From Polaromonas sp. P2-4 (GTDB lineage Bacteria > Pseudomonadota > Gammaproteobacteria > Burkholderiales > Burkholderiaceae_C), in assembly GCA_024703855.1 (NCBI GenBank), contig CP087965.1, positions 3,278,001 to 3,342,000 on the forward strand: a DNA stretch of 64,000 nt. The letters are read 5' to 3'. Position 1 is the first letter of the stretch; the number at the start of each line of letters is the position of its first letter. The notes under the pieces were generated by a model. That model searched no databases. It had not been told where the DNA came from and saw only the letters and a program-made list of their open reading frames with translations. The position numbers were made by a program, and so were the translations under genes. Positions 31,769-42,300 of the stretch are shown piece by piece.

Positions 31769-32200
31769 ATGGAATTGAACGGAATCAAGCCTAGTCAAGG
31801 CGCAAAACATGCCAAACGACGTGTCGGTCGCGGTATTGGTTCGGGCCTGGGCAAAACGGCAGGACGTGGTCACAAGGGACAGAAGTCACGTGCGGGCGGC
31901 TACCACAAGGTGGGCTTCGAAGGCGGTCAAATGCCTATGCACCGTCGTTTGCCCAAGCGTGGCTTCAAATCCCATCTGCTCAAGTTCAATGCCGAAGTAA
32001 CTCTCGCGGCACTGGAGCAGCTCGGTTTGGCTGAAGTTGATCTTTTGACGTTGAAGCAGTCTGGCCTGGTGGGTCAGCTTGTGAAAAACGTCAAAATCAT
32101 CAAGACTGGAGTTCTCTCCAAAGCGGTCAAGCTGAACGGTATTTCTGCTACAGCAGGTGCCAAGGCCCTTATTGAAGCCGCTGGCGGCTCCATCGCTTAA
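31769..32200 (+). CDS. rplO: 50S ribosomal protein L15
   Basis: An intact 143-residue L15: [30 protein letters not shown], basic glycine-rich N-terminus, and [17 protein letters not shown]. Confidence 0.97.
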   Translation: MELNGIKPSQGAKHAKRRVGRGIGSGLGKTAGRGHKGQKSRAGGYHKVGFEGGQMPMHRRLPKRGFKSHLLKFNAEVTLAALEQLGLAEVDLLTLKQSGLVGQLVKNVKIIKTGVLSKAVKLNGISATAGAKALIEAAGGSIA

Positions 32201-32219
32201 TATTTGACGGGACCAATCA

Positions 32220-33538
32220 GTGGCAACCAACTCGGCTCAAATTGCAAAAACCGGCAAGTACGGTGACTTGCGCAACCGGCTTGTGTTTTTGCTGTTGGCG
32301 CTGGTTGTGTACCGTATCGGTGCGCATATTCCAGTTCCAGGCATTGATCCTGGTCAGCTGAAAGAGCTGTTCAAAGGTCAGCAAGGGGGCATATTGAATT
32401 TATTCAATATGTTCTCCGGCGGGGCCTTGTCGAGATTCACGGTATTTGCCTTGGGCATCATGCCTTACATCTCGGCCTCCATCATCATGCAGCTGCTCAC
32501 CTATGTTGTACCAACATTCGAGCAGATGAAAAAGAAGGTGAAAGCGGCCGTCGCAAGATCACGCAATACACCCGCTACGGAACACTGGCCCTGGCCTTGT
32601 TTCAATCCATGGGTATCGCTGTAGCGCTGGAAAGTTCGCCGGGTCTGGTTTTGGTGCCTGGTTTTGGTTTTCGGATGACTGCGGTGTTCAGTCTGACGGC
32701 TGGCACGATGTTTTTGATGTGGCTGGGCGAGCAGATTACCGAGCGCGGTTTGGGTAACGGTATTTCGATTCTGATTTTTGCGGGTATTGCGGCAGGTCTG
32801 CCCGGTGCAATGGGGGGGCTCCTTGAGTTGGTGCGTACCGGCTCCATGAGCATTCTCGTGGCTATCGTGATCGTCGCAGTCGTCGTGTTGGTGACTTATT
32901 TCGTGGTGTTTGTTGAGCGGGGGCAGCGCAAGATTCTTGTGAATTACGCCCGTCGCCAAGTTGGCAACAAGGTGTACGGTGGGCAGTCTTCGCATTTGCC
33001 GCTGAAGCTGAATATGGCAGGTGTAATTCCTCCCATTTTTGCCTCATCGATTATTTTGCTGCCCGCCACGGTGGTGGGCTGGTTCAGCGCCGGTGAAAGC
33101 ATGCGCTGGTTGAAAGACATTGCTGCGACTCTGACACCAGGGCAACCGATTTACGTGATGCTTTATGCCTCGGCGATTGTGTTTTTCTGCTTTTTTTACA
33201 CGGCTCTGGTATTTAACAGTCGTGAAACTGCAGATAACCTGAAAAAGAGTGGAGCGTTTATTCCTGGTATACGTCCGGGTGACCAGACGGCCAAGTACAT
33301 CGACAAGATACTGGTGCGTTTGACACTGGCGGGTGCTGTTTACATCACCTTCGTGTGCTTGTTGCCAGAGTTTTTGATTTTGAAATATAACGTTCCATTT
33401 TATTTTGGTGGCACGTCGTTGATGATTATTGTGGTGGTCACTATGGACTTCATGGCCCAAGTGCAGAACTACATGATGTCGCAACAGTATGAGTCGTTGC
33501 TGAAAAAAGCGAGCTTCAAGACTTCGTTGGGTAGTTGA
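32220..33538 (+). CDS. secY: Preprotein translocase subunit SecY, GTG start, one frameshift
   Basis: The channel subunit of the Sec translocon, about 439 residues with ten membrane helices. It starts with GTG ([21 protein letters not shown]). The plug-region helix and the cytoplasmic loop [17 protein letters not shown] are present. A G is missing near 32538 (AAAAAGAAGG), after FEQMKK; corrected, the frame continues [15 protein letters not shown]. It has its normal place between rplO and infA. Confidence 0.95.
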
Positions 33539-33542
33539 TGGA

Positions 33543-33761
33543 ATGTCCAAAGATGATGTGATCCAGATGCAGGGGGAGGTCGTAGAAAACCTCCCGAATG
33601 CAACTTTCCGGGTGAAGCTGGAAAATGGACATGTTGTACTGGGACACATCTCAGGAAAAATGCGCATGCACTACATTCGCATTCTTCCAGGTGACAAGGT
33701 GACAGTTGAGTTGACACCTTACGATTTATCGCGTGCACGAATTGTGTTCCGTGCCAAGTAA
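33543..33761 (+). CDS. infA: Translation initiation factor IF-1
   Basis: An intact 72-residue S1-fold protein: [22 protein letters not shown] and [20 protein letters not shown]. It lies between secY and rpmJ, as in most betaproteobacteria. Confidence 0.96.
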   Translation: MSKDDVIQMQGEVVENLPNATFRVKLENGHVVLGHISGKMRMHYIRILPGDKVTVELTPYDLSRARIVFRAK

Positions 33762-33789
33762 GCACAGAGTGAAAGTTTAGGAGAAAGAA

Positions 33790-33903
33790 ATGAGAGTTTC
33801 AGCTTCGGTTAAGAAAATTTGCCGCAACTGTAAAATTATCCGGCGCAAGGGCGTTGTTCGCGTGATCTGCACAGATCCGCGCCACAAGCAGCGCCAAGGC
33901 TGA
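33790..33903 (+). CDS. rpmJ: 50S ribosomal protein L36
   Basis: A 37-residue zinc-type L36: [17 protein letters not shown] ... [13 protein letters not shown], with the C-x2-C-x12-C-x4-H metal site. Preceded by AGGAGAAAGAA. Confidence 0.95.
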   Translation: MRVSASVKKICRNCKIIRRKGVVRVICTDPRHKQRQG

Positions 33904-33928
33904 TTTTCAAGAGATTTAGAGGACGCAC

Positions 33929-34294
33929 ATGGCTCGTATCGCTGGTATCAATATTCCGCCGCAGCAGCATGCCGAAATCGGCTTGACTGCAATCTTTGGC
34001 ATAGGTCGCACACGTGCCTGCAAAATTTGCGAAGCATGTGACATCGCCTACGCAAAAAAAGTCAAAGATTTGACTGACGGTGATCTGGAAAAAATTCGTG
34101 ACCAGATCGCTCTGTTCACCATCGAGGGCGATTTGCGTCGTGAAACCACGATGAACATCAAGCGCCTGATGGACATCGGTTGCTATCGTGGTTTCCGTCA
34201 TCGTCGTGGCCTGCCAATGCGCGGCCAACGCACACGGACCAACGCCCGCACCCGCAAAGGTCCGCGTAAGGCCGCCGCTGCTTTGAAGAAATAA
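33929..34294 (+). CDS. rpsM: 30S ribosomal protein S13
   Basis: An intact 121-residue S13: [26 protein letters not shown] and the basic C-terminus [19 protein letters not shown]. First gene of the alpha segment. Confidence 0.97.
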   Translation: MARIAGINIPPQQHAEIGLTAIFGIGRTRACKICEACDIAYAKKVKDLTDGDLEKIRDQIALFTIEGDLRRETTMNIKRLMDIGCYRGFRHRRGLPMRGQRTRTNARTRKGPRKAAAALKK

Positions 34295-34307
34295 TTGAGA
34301 GGTCGTC

Positions 34308-34712
34308 ATGGCAAAATCACCAAGCAGTAACGCAGCACAGCGCGTTCGCAAAAAAGTACGCAAGAACGTGGCGGATGGCATTGCCCACGTCCACGCGTCT
34401 TTCAACAACACGATCATCACGATCACGGATCGCCAGGGCAACGCCTTGTCATGGGCTTCTTCCGGTGGTCAGGGTTTCAAAGGCTCACGCAAGTCCACTC
34501 CCTTTGCAGCGCAGGTTGCTTCTGAAGTGGCCGGCCGTGCTGCCATTGAACAGGGCATCAAAAACCTTGATGTAGAAATCAAGGGGCCTGGTCCTGGACG
34601 TGAATCATCTGTACGTGCACTGGGCGCGCTGGGCATTCGAATCAATTCGATCGCTGACGTGACCCCAGTTCCGCACAACGGCTGCCGCCCCCAGAAGCGC
34701 CGTCGCATTTAA
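34308..34712 (+). CDS. rpsK: 30S ribosomal protein S11
   Basis: An intact 134-residue S11: [22 protein letters not shown] and [18 protein letters not shown], ending in [12 protein letters not shown]. Confidence 0.97.
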   Translation: MAKSPSSNAAQRVRKKVRKNVADGIAHVHASFNNTIITITDRQGNALSWASSGGQGFKGSRKSTPFAAQVASEVAGRAAIEQGIKNLDVEIKGPGPGRESSVRALGALGIRINSIADVTPVPHNGCRPQKRRRI

Positions 34713-34843
34713 TCGCATTGTCTTGCTTGGTCGCTTGCGTTGCAACTGACCAAGTGCCAGACATTTATTATCAAGCCCACCGCCGTTAGGTTGCTACCTT
34801 CGGCTCCTGCAGTAATTGCAGCAGATGACAAAAGGACATTCAA
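34713..34843 (+). promoter_or_regulatory. Structured rpsK-rpsD spacer
   Basis: A 131-base gap unusual in length for this operon. It contains CTTGGTC...GACCAAG (about 34727-34755) and CTGCA-GTAAT-TGCAG stems ahead of the GTG start of rpsD. S4 autoregulates the alpha operon in other bacteria, so this is a plausible S4 target; no direct evidence. Confidence 0.4.
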
Positions 34844-35468
34844 GTGGCACGTTATCTAGGCCCCAAGGCCAAACTTTCCCGCCGTGAAGGCACCGATCTT
34901 TTCCTGAAGAGCGCACGCCGCGCCATCAGCGACAAGTCCAAATTTGACTCCAAGCCAGGTCAGCACGGCCGTACCTCTGGTACCCGCACCTCCGACTTCG
35001 GTCTGCAGTTGCGTGAAAAACAAAAAGTCAAACGCATGTATGGCGTTCTCGAAAAGCAATTTCGCCGCTATTTCGAAGAAGCTGATCGCCGTAAGGGCAA
35101 CACCGGCGCCAACCTGCTGTTCATTCTGGAATCGCGCCTCGACAACGTCGTGTACCGCATGGGTTTTGGCTCTACACGTGCCGAAGCACGTCAGCTGGTG
35201 TCCCATAAAGCCATTACGGTCAACGGCAACTCCGTCAACATCCCTTCTTACATGGTCAAGACCGGTGATGTGATTGCCGTTCGTGAAAAATCCAAGAAAC
35301 AGACTCGCGTTACCTGAAGCTCTTCAGCTGGCTCAGCAAGTGGGCTTGCCTGCATGGGTGGATGTGAATGCCGATAAAGGCGAAGGCACCTTCAAGAAAG
35401 TGCCTGATCGCGATGAGTTTGCCGCCGACGTCAACGAATCGTTGATCGTCGAGTTGTACTCACGCTAA
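34844..35468 (+). CDS. rpsD: 30S ribosomal protein S4, GTG start, one frameshift
   Basis: S4, 207 residues after removing an extra T near 35315 (ACCTGAAGC for ACCGAAGC). [21 protein letters not shown], the S4 RNA-binding domain ([29 protein letters not shown]) and the C-terminus [10 protein letters not shown] are clear. The GTG start follows AAAGGAC. Confidence 0.95.
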
Positions 35469-35478
35469 TTTCGTTCCT

Positions 35479-35500
35479 GCGATACGGGGCACCGTATCGC
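35479..35500 (+). terminator. Hairpin between rpsD and rpoA
   Basis: GCGATACGG-GGCA-CCGTATCGC is a perfect 9-bp stem with a tetraloop and no T-run. It is more likely an attenuator or processing site inside the operon than a full terminator. Confidence 0.5.
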
Positions 35501-35561
35501 CAGGGTGTGCTTCGCCAGCCTTATCGGTGTAACGAACCGAGGGTATTGAGAGGAAGACTGC

Positions 35562-36551
35562 ATGCAGACTAATTTGTTGAAACCAAAAACTATCAATGTT
35601 GAGCAGCTTGGCACCAACCGTGCCAAGGTGACCCTGGAGCCATTTGAGCGTGGCTATGGCCATACGCTGGGTAACGCGCTGCGCCGCGTATTGCTGTCGT
35701 CCATGGTTGGCCACGCTGCGACCGAAGTGACCATCGCCGGTGTTTTGCACGAGTACTCTTCCATTGACGGTGTTCAGGAAGATGTCGTCAATATTCTGTT
35801 GAACCTCAAAGGCGTCGTATTCAAACTGCACAACCGTGATGAAGTCACACTCAGTTTGCGTAAAGACGGAGAAGGTCCTGTCACCGCTGCCGATATTCAG
35901 ACGCCGCATGATGTGGAAATTATCAACCCTGAGCATGTGATCGTGAATTTGTCGCACGGCGGCAAGATCGATATGCAGATCAAGGTTGAAAATGGCCGTG
36001 GTTATGTACCAGGTACCATGCGCCGTTACGGTGACGAGTCGCCGAAGTCGATTGGCCGTATTGTGCTGGATGCTTCGTTCTCCCCGGTCAAGCGCGTGAG
36101 CTACATCGTTGAAAGCGCTCGCGTAGAGCAGCGCACGGACCTGGACAAGCTGGTACTCGAAATCGAAACCAATGGCGCAGTGACTGCAGAAGATGCTGTT
36201 CGTGCATCGGCCAAGATTTTGGTTGAGCAACTTGCGGTGTTCGCACAGCTGGAAGGCAATGAATTGGCGGCATTTGATGCACCGGTTCAGCGCAGTTCAC
36301 AGCAGTTCGATCCTATTTTGCTGCGTCCCGTTGATGAGCTCGAGCTCACCGTGCGTTCGGCAAACTGCTTGAAAGCAGAAAATATTTACTACATTGGCGA
36401 CCTGATTCAGCGCACCGAAAATGAGCTGTTGAAGACTCCTAATTTGGGACGAAAATCTCTCAATGAGATCAAGGAAGTGTTGGCCTCTCGCGGCCTTACC
36501 CTTGGGATGCGACTTGAAAGCTGGCCTCCTGCAGGCCTCGACAAGCGTTAA
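35562..36551 (+). CDS. rpoA: RNA polymerase alpha subunit RpoA
   Basis: An intact 329-residue alpha subunit. The N-terminal assembly domain ([21 protein letters not shown]) and the C-terminal DNA/activator-binding domain ([44 protein letters not shown]) are both complete. Confidence 0.97.
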   Translation: MQTNLLKPKTINVEQLGTNRAKVTLEPFERGYGHTLGNALRRVLLSSMVGHAATEVTIAGVLHEYSSIDGVQEDVVNILLNLKGVVFKLHNRDEVTLSLRKDGEGPVTAADIQTPHDVEIINPEHVIVNLSHGGKIDMQIKVENGRGYVPGTMRRYGDESPKSIGRIVLDASFSPVKRVSYIVESARVEQRTDLDKLVLEIETNGAVTAEDAVRASAKILVEQLAVFAQLEGNELAAFDAPVQRSSQQFDPILLRPVDELELTVRSANCLKAENIYYIGDLIQRTENELLKTPNLGRKSLNEIKEVLASRGLTLGMRLESWPPAGLDKR

Positions 36552-36631
36552 TTTGAAAACTGACCATCTTTGAATAGATGGCGCACGGGCAGTACCTGAT
36601 ACGGCTGCCCGGATATTAAAAAGGAATCACC

Positions 36632-37033
36632 ATGCGACACGGACACGGACTACGTAAATTGAACCGCACCAGCGAGCACCGCCTCGCCATGCTGCGCAAC
36701 ATGATGAACTCACTGCTTCAGCATGAAGTCATCAAAACCACGCTGCCTAAGGCCAAGGAATTGCGCCGGGTGGTCGAGCCCATGATTACGCTCAGCAAAG
36801 AGCCTACGTTGGCCAACAAACGCCTGGCATTTGACCGTCTGCGCGATCGCGACATGGTGGTCAAGCTGTTTGCAGAACTGGGCCCACGTTACAAGGCTCG
36901 TCCTGGCGGCTACACCCGCATCCTTAAAATGGGTTTCCGTGTTGGCGACAATGCGCCCATGGCACTGGTTGAACTGGTGGACCGTCCTGATGTGTCGGAA
37001 GACACTACAGCTGATGTGGCTGAAGCAAAGTAA
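36632..37033 (+). CDS. rplQ: 50S ribosomal protein L17
   Basis: An intact 133-residue L17: [24 protein letters not shown] and [39 protein letters not shown] hairpin lies in the 80-base spacer after rpoA (36586-36611). Confidence 0.97.
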   Translation: MRHGHGLRKLNRTSEHRLAMLRNMMNSLLQHEVIKTTLPKAKELRRVVEPMITLSKEPTLANKRLAFDRLRDRDMVVKLFAELGPRYKARPGGYTRILKMGFRVGDNAPMALVELVDRPDVSEDTTADVAEAK

Positions 37034-37035
37034 GC

Positions 37036-37041
37036 TATAAT
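37036..37041 (+). promoter_or_regulatory. TATAAT -10 box ahead of tRNA-fMet
   Basis: A consensus TATAAT begins 16 bases before the tRNA and overlaps the 3' side of rplQ; the -35 side is poor. The tRNA may thus be made both from this promoter and by readthrough from rplQ. Confidence 0.6.
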
Positions 37042-37051
37042 AAATACATAT

Positions 37052-37128
<77 letters not shown>

Positions 37129-37152
37129 ACATCCAAGCCTTTAAAGCTGGAA

Positions 37153-37183
37153 GCAAAACGCCCACTTCATGTGGGCGTTTTGC
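37153..37183. terminator. Bidirectional terminator hairpin after tRNA-fMet
   Basis: GCAAAACGCCCAC-TTCAT-GTGGGCGTTTTGC, a perfect 13-bp stem with A- and T-runs on its flanks. It can end the ribosomal/tRNA transcript on plus and the convergent aromatic operon on minus. Confidence 0.88.
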
Positions 37184-37237
37184 TTTGTGGTGAAAAATCA
37201 GCAGCAGAGGTTTTCTGGCTGCTGATAGCTTGATAAA

Positions 37238-37634
37238 TCAGTCCGGCAACACTGCCGTGACTTCAATCTCGACTTGTGCGCGCTCTTCGACCAAAGCGGC
37301 AACGGCGACGCAAGTCATGGCCGGAAAGTTCTTTCCCATCACTTCACGGTAGACGCCGCCCAGCTCTTTGAGCCTGGCGACGTACTCCTTGCGGTCCACC
37401 ACATACCAGGTCATGCGCACCATATGCTCTGGCCCGGCGCCACCCGCCTTGAGAACGGCTGCGATGTTTTGCAGGGTCTGGCGTGTTTGCGCTGACAAAA
37501 TCATCGCTTTCAAATTGCTGCTGGGCGTTCCAGCCGATCTGGCCACCTACGAACAGCAGGGTGCCTCGCGCGAGGATGCCGTTGGCATAGCCTTTGGGCT
37601 CGGCCCAGTCGGGCGGTTGAATCTTTGTAATCAT
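37238..37634 (-). CDS. RidA family (YjgF/L-PSP) protein, one frameshift
   Basis: A RidA-like protein of about 130 residues. It starts MITKIQPPDWAEPKGYANGI with ARGTLLFVGGQIGWN, then after a frameshift near 37500 continues SAQTRQTLQNIAAVLKAGG and HMVRMTWYVVDRKEY, ending FPAMTCVAVAALVEERAQVEIEVTA. Family members deaminate reactive enamines/imines. As the last gene of the aromatic-CoA operon it could clear a 2-aminoacrylate-like or imine product of amino-aromatic breakdown, which is inference. Its start overlaps the thioesterase stop. Confidence 0.85.
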
Positions 37635-38071
37635 GTTATTTCCGAAGGTGTTTGAAGATAAGGGTGCAGGGCGCTGCGCAAGTCGTCGGGGATGCGCACG
37701 GGTTTGCCGTGCGGGACTTCTGAATAAACCACCACGCCATCGGCTCTTAATTTGATGCCTCCGGCACCACCTGGGGCTGGCGGGCTGCCGTGAATTTCAT
37801 AATGCATGCCCATGCTGGAATTGCCAATTCGTGTCAGCTCAAGCGTCATCGTGAGCCGATCGCCGTTGCGGCACATACCGAGGAACTCGGTTTTCAGATC
37901 CACGATGGGAACACCCTTGCCGCCTGCAATCAGGCCATGCTCGGGAAACCCGATATGGGCCAGAAAGTCTTCCTGCACCTCATGCAGCAGGACAAAAAAC
38001 TGCGGGTAAAAAACGATACCGGCCGGATCGCAGTGGTGAAACCGGACCTGTTTTTGCGTCGTGAATTTCAT
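37631..38071 (-). CDS. Acyl-CoA thioesterase (4HBT-like)
   Basis: An intact 146-residue hotdog-fold thioesterase with HHCDPAGIVFYPQFFVLLHEVQEDFL, which contains the catalytic Asp found in 4-hydroxybenzoyl-CoA thioesterases. It overlaps the CoA ligase stop (ATGA) upstream and the RidA start downstream. In a CoA-ester pathway it probably releases trapped CoA or hydrolyses a late intermediate. Confidence 0.87.
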   Translation of the reverse strand: MKFTTQKQVRFHHCDPAGIVFYPQFFVLLHEVQEDFLAHIGFPEHGLIAGGKGVPIVDLKTEFLGMCRNGDRLTMTLELTRIGNSSMGMHYEIHGSPPAPGGAGGIKLRADGVVVYSEVPHGKPVRIPDDLRSALHPYLQTPSEIT

Positions 38072-39702
38072 GGCTGCCGTAACTTGAAGCGTTGCAGCTT
38101 GCCGGTCTCCGTGCGCGGCAGCCTGTCCAAAAATTCAATCTGGCGCGGGTACTTGAAAGGGGCGAGCGTGGCTTTGACATGGTCTTGCAGGGCTTTCACC
38201 ATGTCATCACCACCGACCTGCCCGGGCTTGAGGACCACAAAGGCCTTGACGACCATGCCGCGGGCCTCATCGGGCAGTCCCACCACGCCGCATTCGGCCA
38301 CTGCCGGGTGCTTGAGCAGCGCATCTTCCACCTCCGGCCCCGCCACGTTGTAGCCGGCCGTGATGATCATGTCGTCGTCGCGTGCCTGGTAGAAAAAATA
38401 GCCATCGGCATCTTGCATGAAGGCATCGCCCGGGTAGTTCCAGCCGTCTCTGACGTAGTTGCCCTGTCGTGCATCCTCCAGATACCTGCATCCGGTAGGC
38501 CCCACCACTGCCAGCTTGCCAATGGTGCCGCGCGCTACTTCCACGCCGTCATCGTTGACGACCTTGGCGGTGTAGCCGGGCACGACCTTGCCAATCGCAC
38601 CGCGGCGAACCTCGTCACCTGCCGACGAAATGAAAATGTGAAACATCTCGGTGGCACCAATGCCGTCGATCATTTCGATGCCCGTCGCCTCTTTCCACAG
38701 CTGCCGCGTCGCATCCGGCAGGCTTTCGCCTGCGCTCACGCAGAGGCGCAGGCTGGACACGCCATGCTGTTTGGCAAACACGGCCATCTGGCGGTAAAAC
38801 GTGGGTGCGGTGTAGCAAATCGTCGCGCCAATCTGCTTGATGAGCTTGACCATGGCTTCGGGTGTGTAGGCAATCGAAGGGTAGTAGACCGAAGCCCCCG
38901 CCCACATCGGGAACACCAGCATGCCGCCCAGGCCAAAGGTGAACGCCAGCGGGGGCGAACCCATCACAATGTCTTCGGCTGTTGCTTTGAGCACGTGGCG
39001 CGGCCAGGCTTCGCAGGCGGCGAGCACGTCACGGTGTGTGTGCACGGCCGCTTTGGGCTTGCCCGTGGTGCCGGAGGTGAAGGCCATCATCGCAATGTCG
39101 TCGGCCGCGGTTGGGCAAGGGGTGAACTGCCCGGATTTGGCGGCACACAAAGCGCCCAGATCCTGCGGATCGCCCAGCGCATTGAACTTCAAAATTGTGC
39201 GTAGTACCGGGTGCGCCGCTTGGGTCTGCTCCAATTCATCCAGCAGCTTGGCGTCGCAGATGGCCACGGTGGGTTGCGCCTTGTCGATGATCTCGTCCAG
39301 CTCTTTGGCGCGCAGCAAGGGCATGGTCGCCACGGCCACCAGACCGGCCTGCACCACACCCAACCAGGCCAAGGCCATGCCGATGGAGTTACCGCCGCGC
39401 AGCAAAACCCGGTTGCCCGGCACCAGTTTGAGGTCTTCCGTCAGTACCTGCGCGATGCGGTTGACGCGCTCCAGCGCGTCGGCATAGCTCAGCGTGATCT
39501 TGTCCGATCGCAGCATGGGCCTGTCGGCATGTCCGTTCCCAAAGGCCTTGGCGAACAGAACGTCTACCAGGTTGGCCTGGGCGGGAATGCGCATTTCGGG
39601 CAGCGGGTAGACCAACTCAGGCAGCAGCGCCTGCGGCGGCAGGCGATCATGCACAAAGCGGTCGGTTTGCGCGGAAGGTACTTTTGAAGCCGAGGTAGTC
39701 AT
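38068..39702 (-). CDS. Aromatic acid-CoA ligase (2-aminobenzoate/benzoate type)
   Basis: An intact 544-residue AMP-forming ligase. P-loop MAFTSGTTGKPKAAVHTH, GIGATEMFHIFISS, the hinge DDDMIITAGYNVAGPEVE and the C-terminal catalytic-Lys region PRTETGKLQRFKLR are all present. It belongs to the benzoate-CoA ligase family; the bifunctional hydroxylase in the same operon makes 2-aminobenzoate (anthranilate) or salicylate the likely substrate. It activates the acid to its CoA thioester as the first pathway step. Overlaps the thioesterase start. Confidence 0.88.
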   Translation of the reverse strand: MTTSASKVPSAQTDRFVHDRLPPQALLPELVYPLPEMRIPAQANLVDVLFAKAFGNGHADRPMLRSDKITLSYADALERVNRIAQVLTEDLKLVPGNRVLLRGGNSIGMALAWLGVVQAGLVAVATMPLLRAKELDEIIDKAQPTVAICDAKLLDELEQTQAAHPVLRTILKFNALGDPQDLGALCAAKSGQFTPCPTAADDIAMMAFTSGTTGKPKAAVHTHRDVLAACEAWPRHVLKATAEDIVMGSPPLAFTFGLGGMLVFPMWAGASVYYPSIAYTPEAMVKLIKQIGATICYTAPTFYRQMAVFAKQHGVSSLRLCVSAGESLPDATRQLWKEATGIEMIDGIGATEMFHIFISSAGDEVRRGAIGKVVPGYTAKVVNDDGVEVARGTIGKLAVVGPTGCRYLEDARQGNYVRDGWNYPGDAFMQDADGYFFYQARDDDMIITAGYNVAGPEVEDALLKHPAVAECGVVGLPDEARGMVVKAFVVLKPGQVGGDDMVKALQDHVKATLAPFKYPRQIEFLDRLPRTETGKLQRFKLRQP

Positions 39703-40880
39703 GATTGCAGTACTGCCTTGCCAATGATGAGTTGCTGCACTTCCGTTGCGCCCTCGTAAATACGCAGCGAACGAATGTCGCGGTACAGGCTTTCAACCTT
39801 GGTGCCTACTTTTACACCCAGCCCGCCGTGCATCTGCAACGCCATGTCGATGACCCGTTGCGCGTTCTCGGTGGCGGTCATTTTTGCCATGGCGGCCTCG
39901 GCGGTGATGCGTGCGCCGCTACCCAGGCGCTCGCTCTCGTCGCGCATCCAGGCGGCGCGGTAGGTCAGCAGGGCTGCCGCATCGACCAGCGCCGCCATCT
40001 CTCCGAGCTTGGCCTGAGTAAGCTGAAAATCTGCCAGCGTCTGGCCGAACATCTTGCGTGATTTGGAAAACTGCACCGCCTCGGCGAGTGCGCGCCGCGC
40101 CATGCCGAGCGCGGCACCGGCCACCGAGGCCCGGAAAATGTCCAGCGTCTGCATGGCCAGCTTGAAGCCACCATGCAAGGTGCCCAGCTGCGTGCTGCCC
40201 GCCAGCTGGCAGTGTGTGAATTTCAGCGTGGCCAGCGGGTGCGGTGCCATCACGGCGATGTGCTCGCTGCTGTCCAGGCCAGTCGCATCGGCATCCACGA
40301 TGAAGGCCGTGATGCCGCGCGTGCCAGCGCCGGGGTCTGTCTTTGCAAAGGTGACGTAAAAATCGGCAATGTCGCCATTGCTGATCCAGGTCTTGCTGCC
40401 GTTGAGGGCCCATCCGGCCTCCCGGGGCGTGGCTGTGGTGGTCATGGCGCCCGCATCAGAACCGGCGTTGGGTTCACTGAGCGCAAAGGCCGCTATCTTT
40501 TCACCGCTGGCCACCTGCGGCAGGTAGGCCGCCTGCTGCGCGGGTGTGCCCGCCAGCGTGATGGCACCGCTGCCCAGCCCCTGCATGGCAAAGGCGAAGT
40601 CGGCCAGCGGGGAGTGAAAAGCCAGGGTCTCGCGCAAAATCACCAGCGCCCGGGAGTCGAGTTTTTCGAGCGCGCCGCCCAACGCACCATCCTTGCCCGC
40701 CGGCACGCAGTAGCGCAGCCACTGGTGGGCGCCCAGCAGTTTCACCCACTCTTTGCAGGCTTGGCGGTCATCGGTCTCATCGATGTGCTGGTCAGGAATC
40801 CAGTCGGCCAGGCGCTGGCCCATATCACGGTGGACGGCATCAAAAAATGGCAGGGCAAGATGTGATGTGGTGGGTTTCAT
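39699..40880 (-). CDS. Acyl-CoA dehydrogenase
   Basis: An intact 393-residue flavoenzyme: FALSEPNAGSDAGAMTTTA, GWALNGSKTWISNGDIADFYV, KSRKMFGQTLADFQLTQAKLGEM and the C-terminal RSLRIYEGATEVQQLIIG, where the Glu of YEG aligns with the catalytic base of medium-chain dehydrogenases. It overlaps the ligase gene by four bases. In this operon it likely dehydrogenates an alicyclic CoA ester after ring reduction. Confidence 0.9.
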   Translation of the reverse strand: MKPTTSHLALPFFDAVHRDMGQRLADWIPDQHIDETDDRQACKEWVKLLGAHQWLRYCVPAGKDGALGGALEKLDSRALVILRETLAFHSPLADFAFAMQGLGSGAITLAGTPAQQAAYLPQVASGEKIAAFALSEPNAGSDAGAMTTTATPREAGWALNGSKTWISNGDIADFYVTFAKTDPGAGTRGITAFIVDADATGLDSSEHIAVMAPHPLATLKFTHCQLAGSTQLGTLHGGFKLAMQTLDIFRASVAGAALGMARRALAEAVQFSKSRKMFGQTLADFQLTQAKLGEMAALVDAAALLTYRAAWMRDESERLGSGARITAEAAMAKMTATENAQRVIDMALQMHGGLGVKVGTKVESLYRDIRSLRIYEGATEVQQLIIGKAVLQS

Positions 40881-40884
40881 ACGC

Positions 40885-41738
40885 TCAATCCCCCATGAAC
40901 ACGGGTTTTTGCTTGGCCGAAAACGCTTCGTAAGCGCGTGTGAAGTCCTGCGTCTGCATGCAGATGGCTTGCGCCTGCGCTTCGGCTTCTATCGCCTGGT
41001 CCAGCGTCATGGCCCATTCCTGGTGCAACATGGTCTTGGTCATACCGTGCGCAAAGGTCGGGCCGCTGGCGAGTTCATGCGCCAGCTTCTGGGCCTGAGC
41101 CAGCAGCTCTTGCGGCTCGTGCAGCGCGTTGAAGAAGCCCCAGGCCAGGCCTTCCTGCGCGCTCATGGCGCGGCCGGTGAACAGCAGTTCCGAGGCGCGG
41201 CCCTGGCCAATCAGGCGCGGCAGCAGCAGCGCAGGCACCCATGTCGGCACCCGCCAGGCCCACGCGGGTGAACAGGAAGGCGGTCTTGGCCTGCGCCGTG
41301 CCCAGCCGCAGGTCGGCGGCCAGTGCCATCATGGCGCCCGCGCCGGCGCAAATGCCGTCAATCGCCGCCACGATGGGCTGCGGGCACAGCCGCATGGCCT
41401 TGATCAGGTCGCCCGTCATGCGGGTGAACTCCAGCAGCTCGGGCATGCTCATTTTGGTCAACGGGCCGATGATCTCGTGCACATCGCCGCCCGAGCAGAA
41501 GTTGCCGCCCGCGCCGGTGAGCACGATGGTTTTGACATCGGTGGCGCTGTTCAGCGCGAAACAGGTCGCGCAACTCGGCATAGGAGTCAAAGGTCAGCGG
41601 GTTTTTGCGCTCGGGGCGGTTCAGCGTCAGCGTGGCCACGCCGGCATCAAACGCATAGGCGAAGTGTTGGGCCTGGTGGCTGGCCAGCGCATTGAATTGC
41701 GCGTGCATGGGATTGGTGGGGCCTATGTAGTGCTTCAT
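40885..41738 (-). CDS. Enoyl-CoA hydratase/isomerase family protein, two frameshifts
   Basis: A crotonase-family protein of about 284 residues: [23 protein letters not shown], oxyanion-hole [34 protein letters not shown] and [12 protein letters not shown]. Breaks near 41560 and 41240 separate three reading segments that join cleanly. Its start overlaps the marR stop (TCATG). It would hydrate an enoyl-CoA made by the acyl-CoA dehydrogenase. Confidence 0.87.
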
Positions 41739-42220
41739 GCGGTTTCCAGTTTGTTTTCGTTACGTTGGGTATGGTGGTGTTTGACCTTGCCCAGCAGCTT
41801 GTGCAGCGACTCCACTTCACGCGGCGACAGGGTTTCAAAGGCCGCCACAATCCAGGCCTCGTGCTGGCGCGCCATCTCGTCAAACAGCTTGCGGCCGCGT
41901 GGCGTGAGTCGCACACGGTAGGCGCGGCGGTCGCCTTCAACGTCCACACGTTCCACCAGCCCTTCGGTGACCAGCTGGTCGGTGATGCCGGTGACGTTGC
42001 CACCGGTGACCATCATGCGGCGCGACAGCTCGTTCATCTTCAGGCCTTCGACACTGCGCTCAAGCTGCGCCATCAGGTCAAAACGTGGCAAGGTTGTGTC
42101 GAACTGCTCGCGCAGCTGGGTGCGCACCTGCTTTTCCACCAGCTGGGTGCAGGTCAGCAGCCGCAGCCAGAGCCGCAGTGCTTCGGGGTGTTCGCTGTGG
42201 CCTCGGGCTTCCAGATCCAT
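41735..42220 (-). CDS. MarR family transcriptional regulator
   Basis: An intact 161-residue winged-helix repressor: [40 protein letters not shown] and the wing [19 protein letters not shown]. The start at 42220 is set by GGAGAG eight bases upstream; upstream extension is non-homologous and crosses a repeat. It sits inside the aromatic-CoA operon and presumably represses the promoter at 44615-44643 until an aryl-CoA binds, as for other MarR regulators of CoA pathways. Confidence 0.88.
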   Translation of the reverse strand: MDLEARGHSEHPEALRLWLRLLTCTQLVEKQVRTQLREQFDTTLPRFDLMAQLERSVEGLKMNELSRRMMVTGGNVTGITDQLVTEGLVERVDVEGDRRAYRVRLTPRGRKLFDEMARQHEAWIVAAFETLSPREVESLHKLLGKVKHHHTQRNENKLETA

Positions 42221-42240
42221 GGTTTCTCTCCTGTGTGTTT

Positions 42241-42300
42241 TGCTATTTATTTGATAGCTGCTTGTGCCCGTTCTAACTGGGCTGCAACCTCTTTTTGCTT
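42241..42300 (+). repeat. Dispersed repeat copy overlapping the 3' end of the hydroxylase-reductase gene
   Basis: TGCTATTTATTTGATAGCTGCTTGTGCCCGTTCTAACTGGGC... matches the other copies. On the minus strand it encodes the last residues ([10 protein letters not shown]) and supplies the TAA stop of the bifunctional gene. Confidence 0.75.
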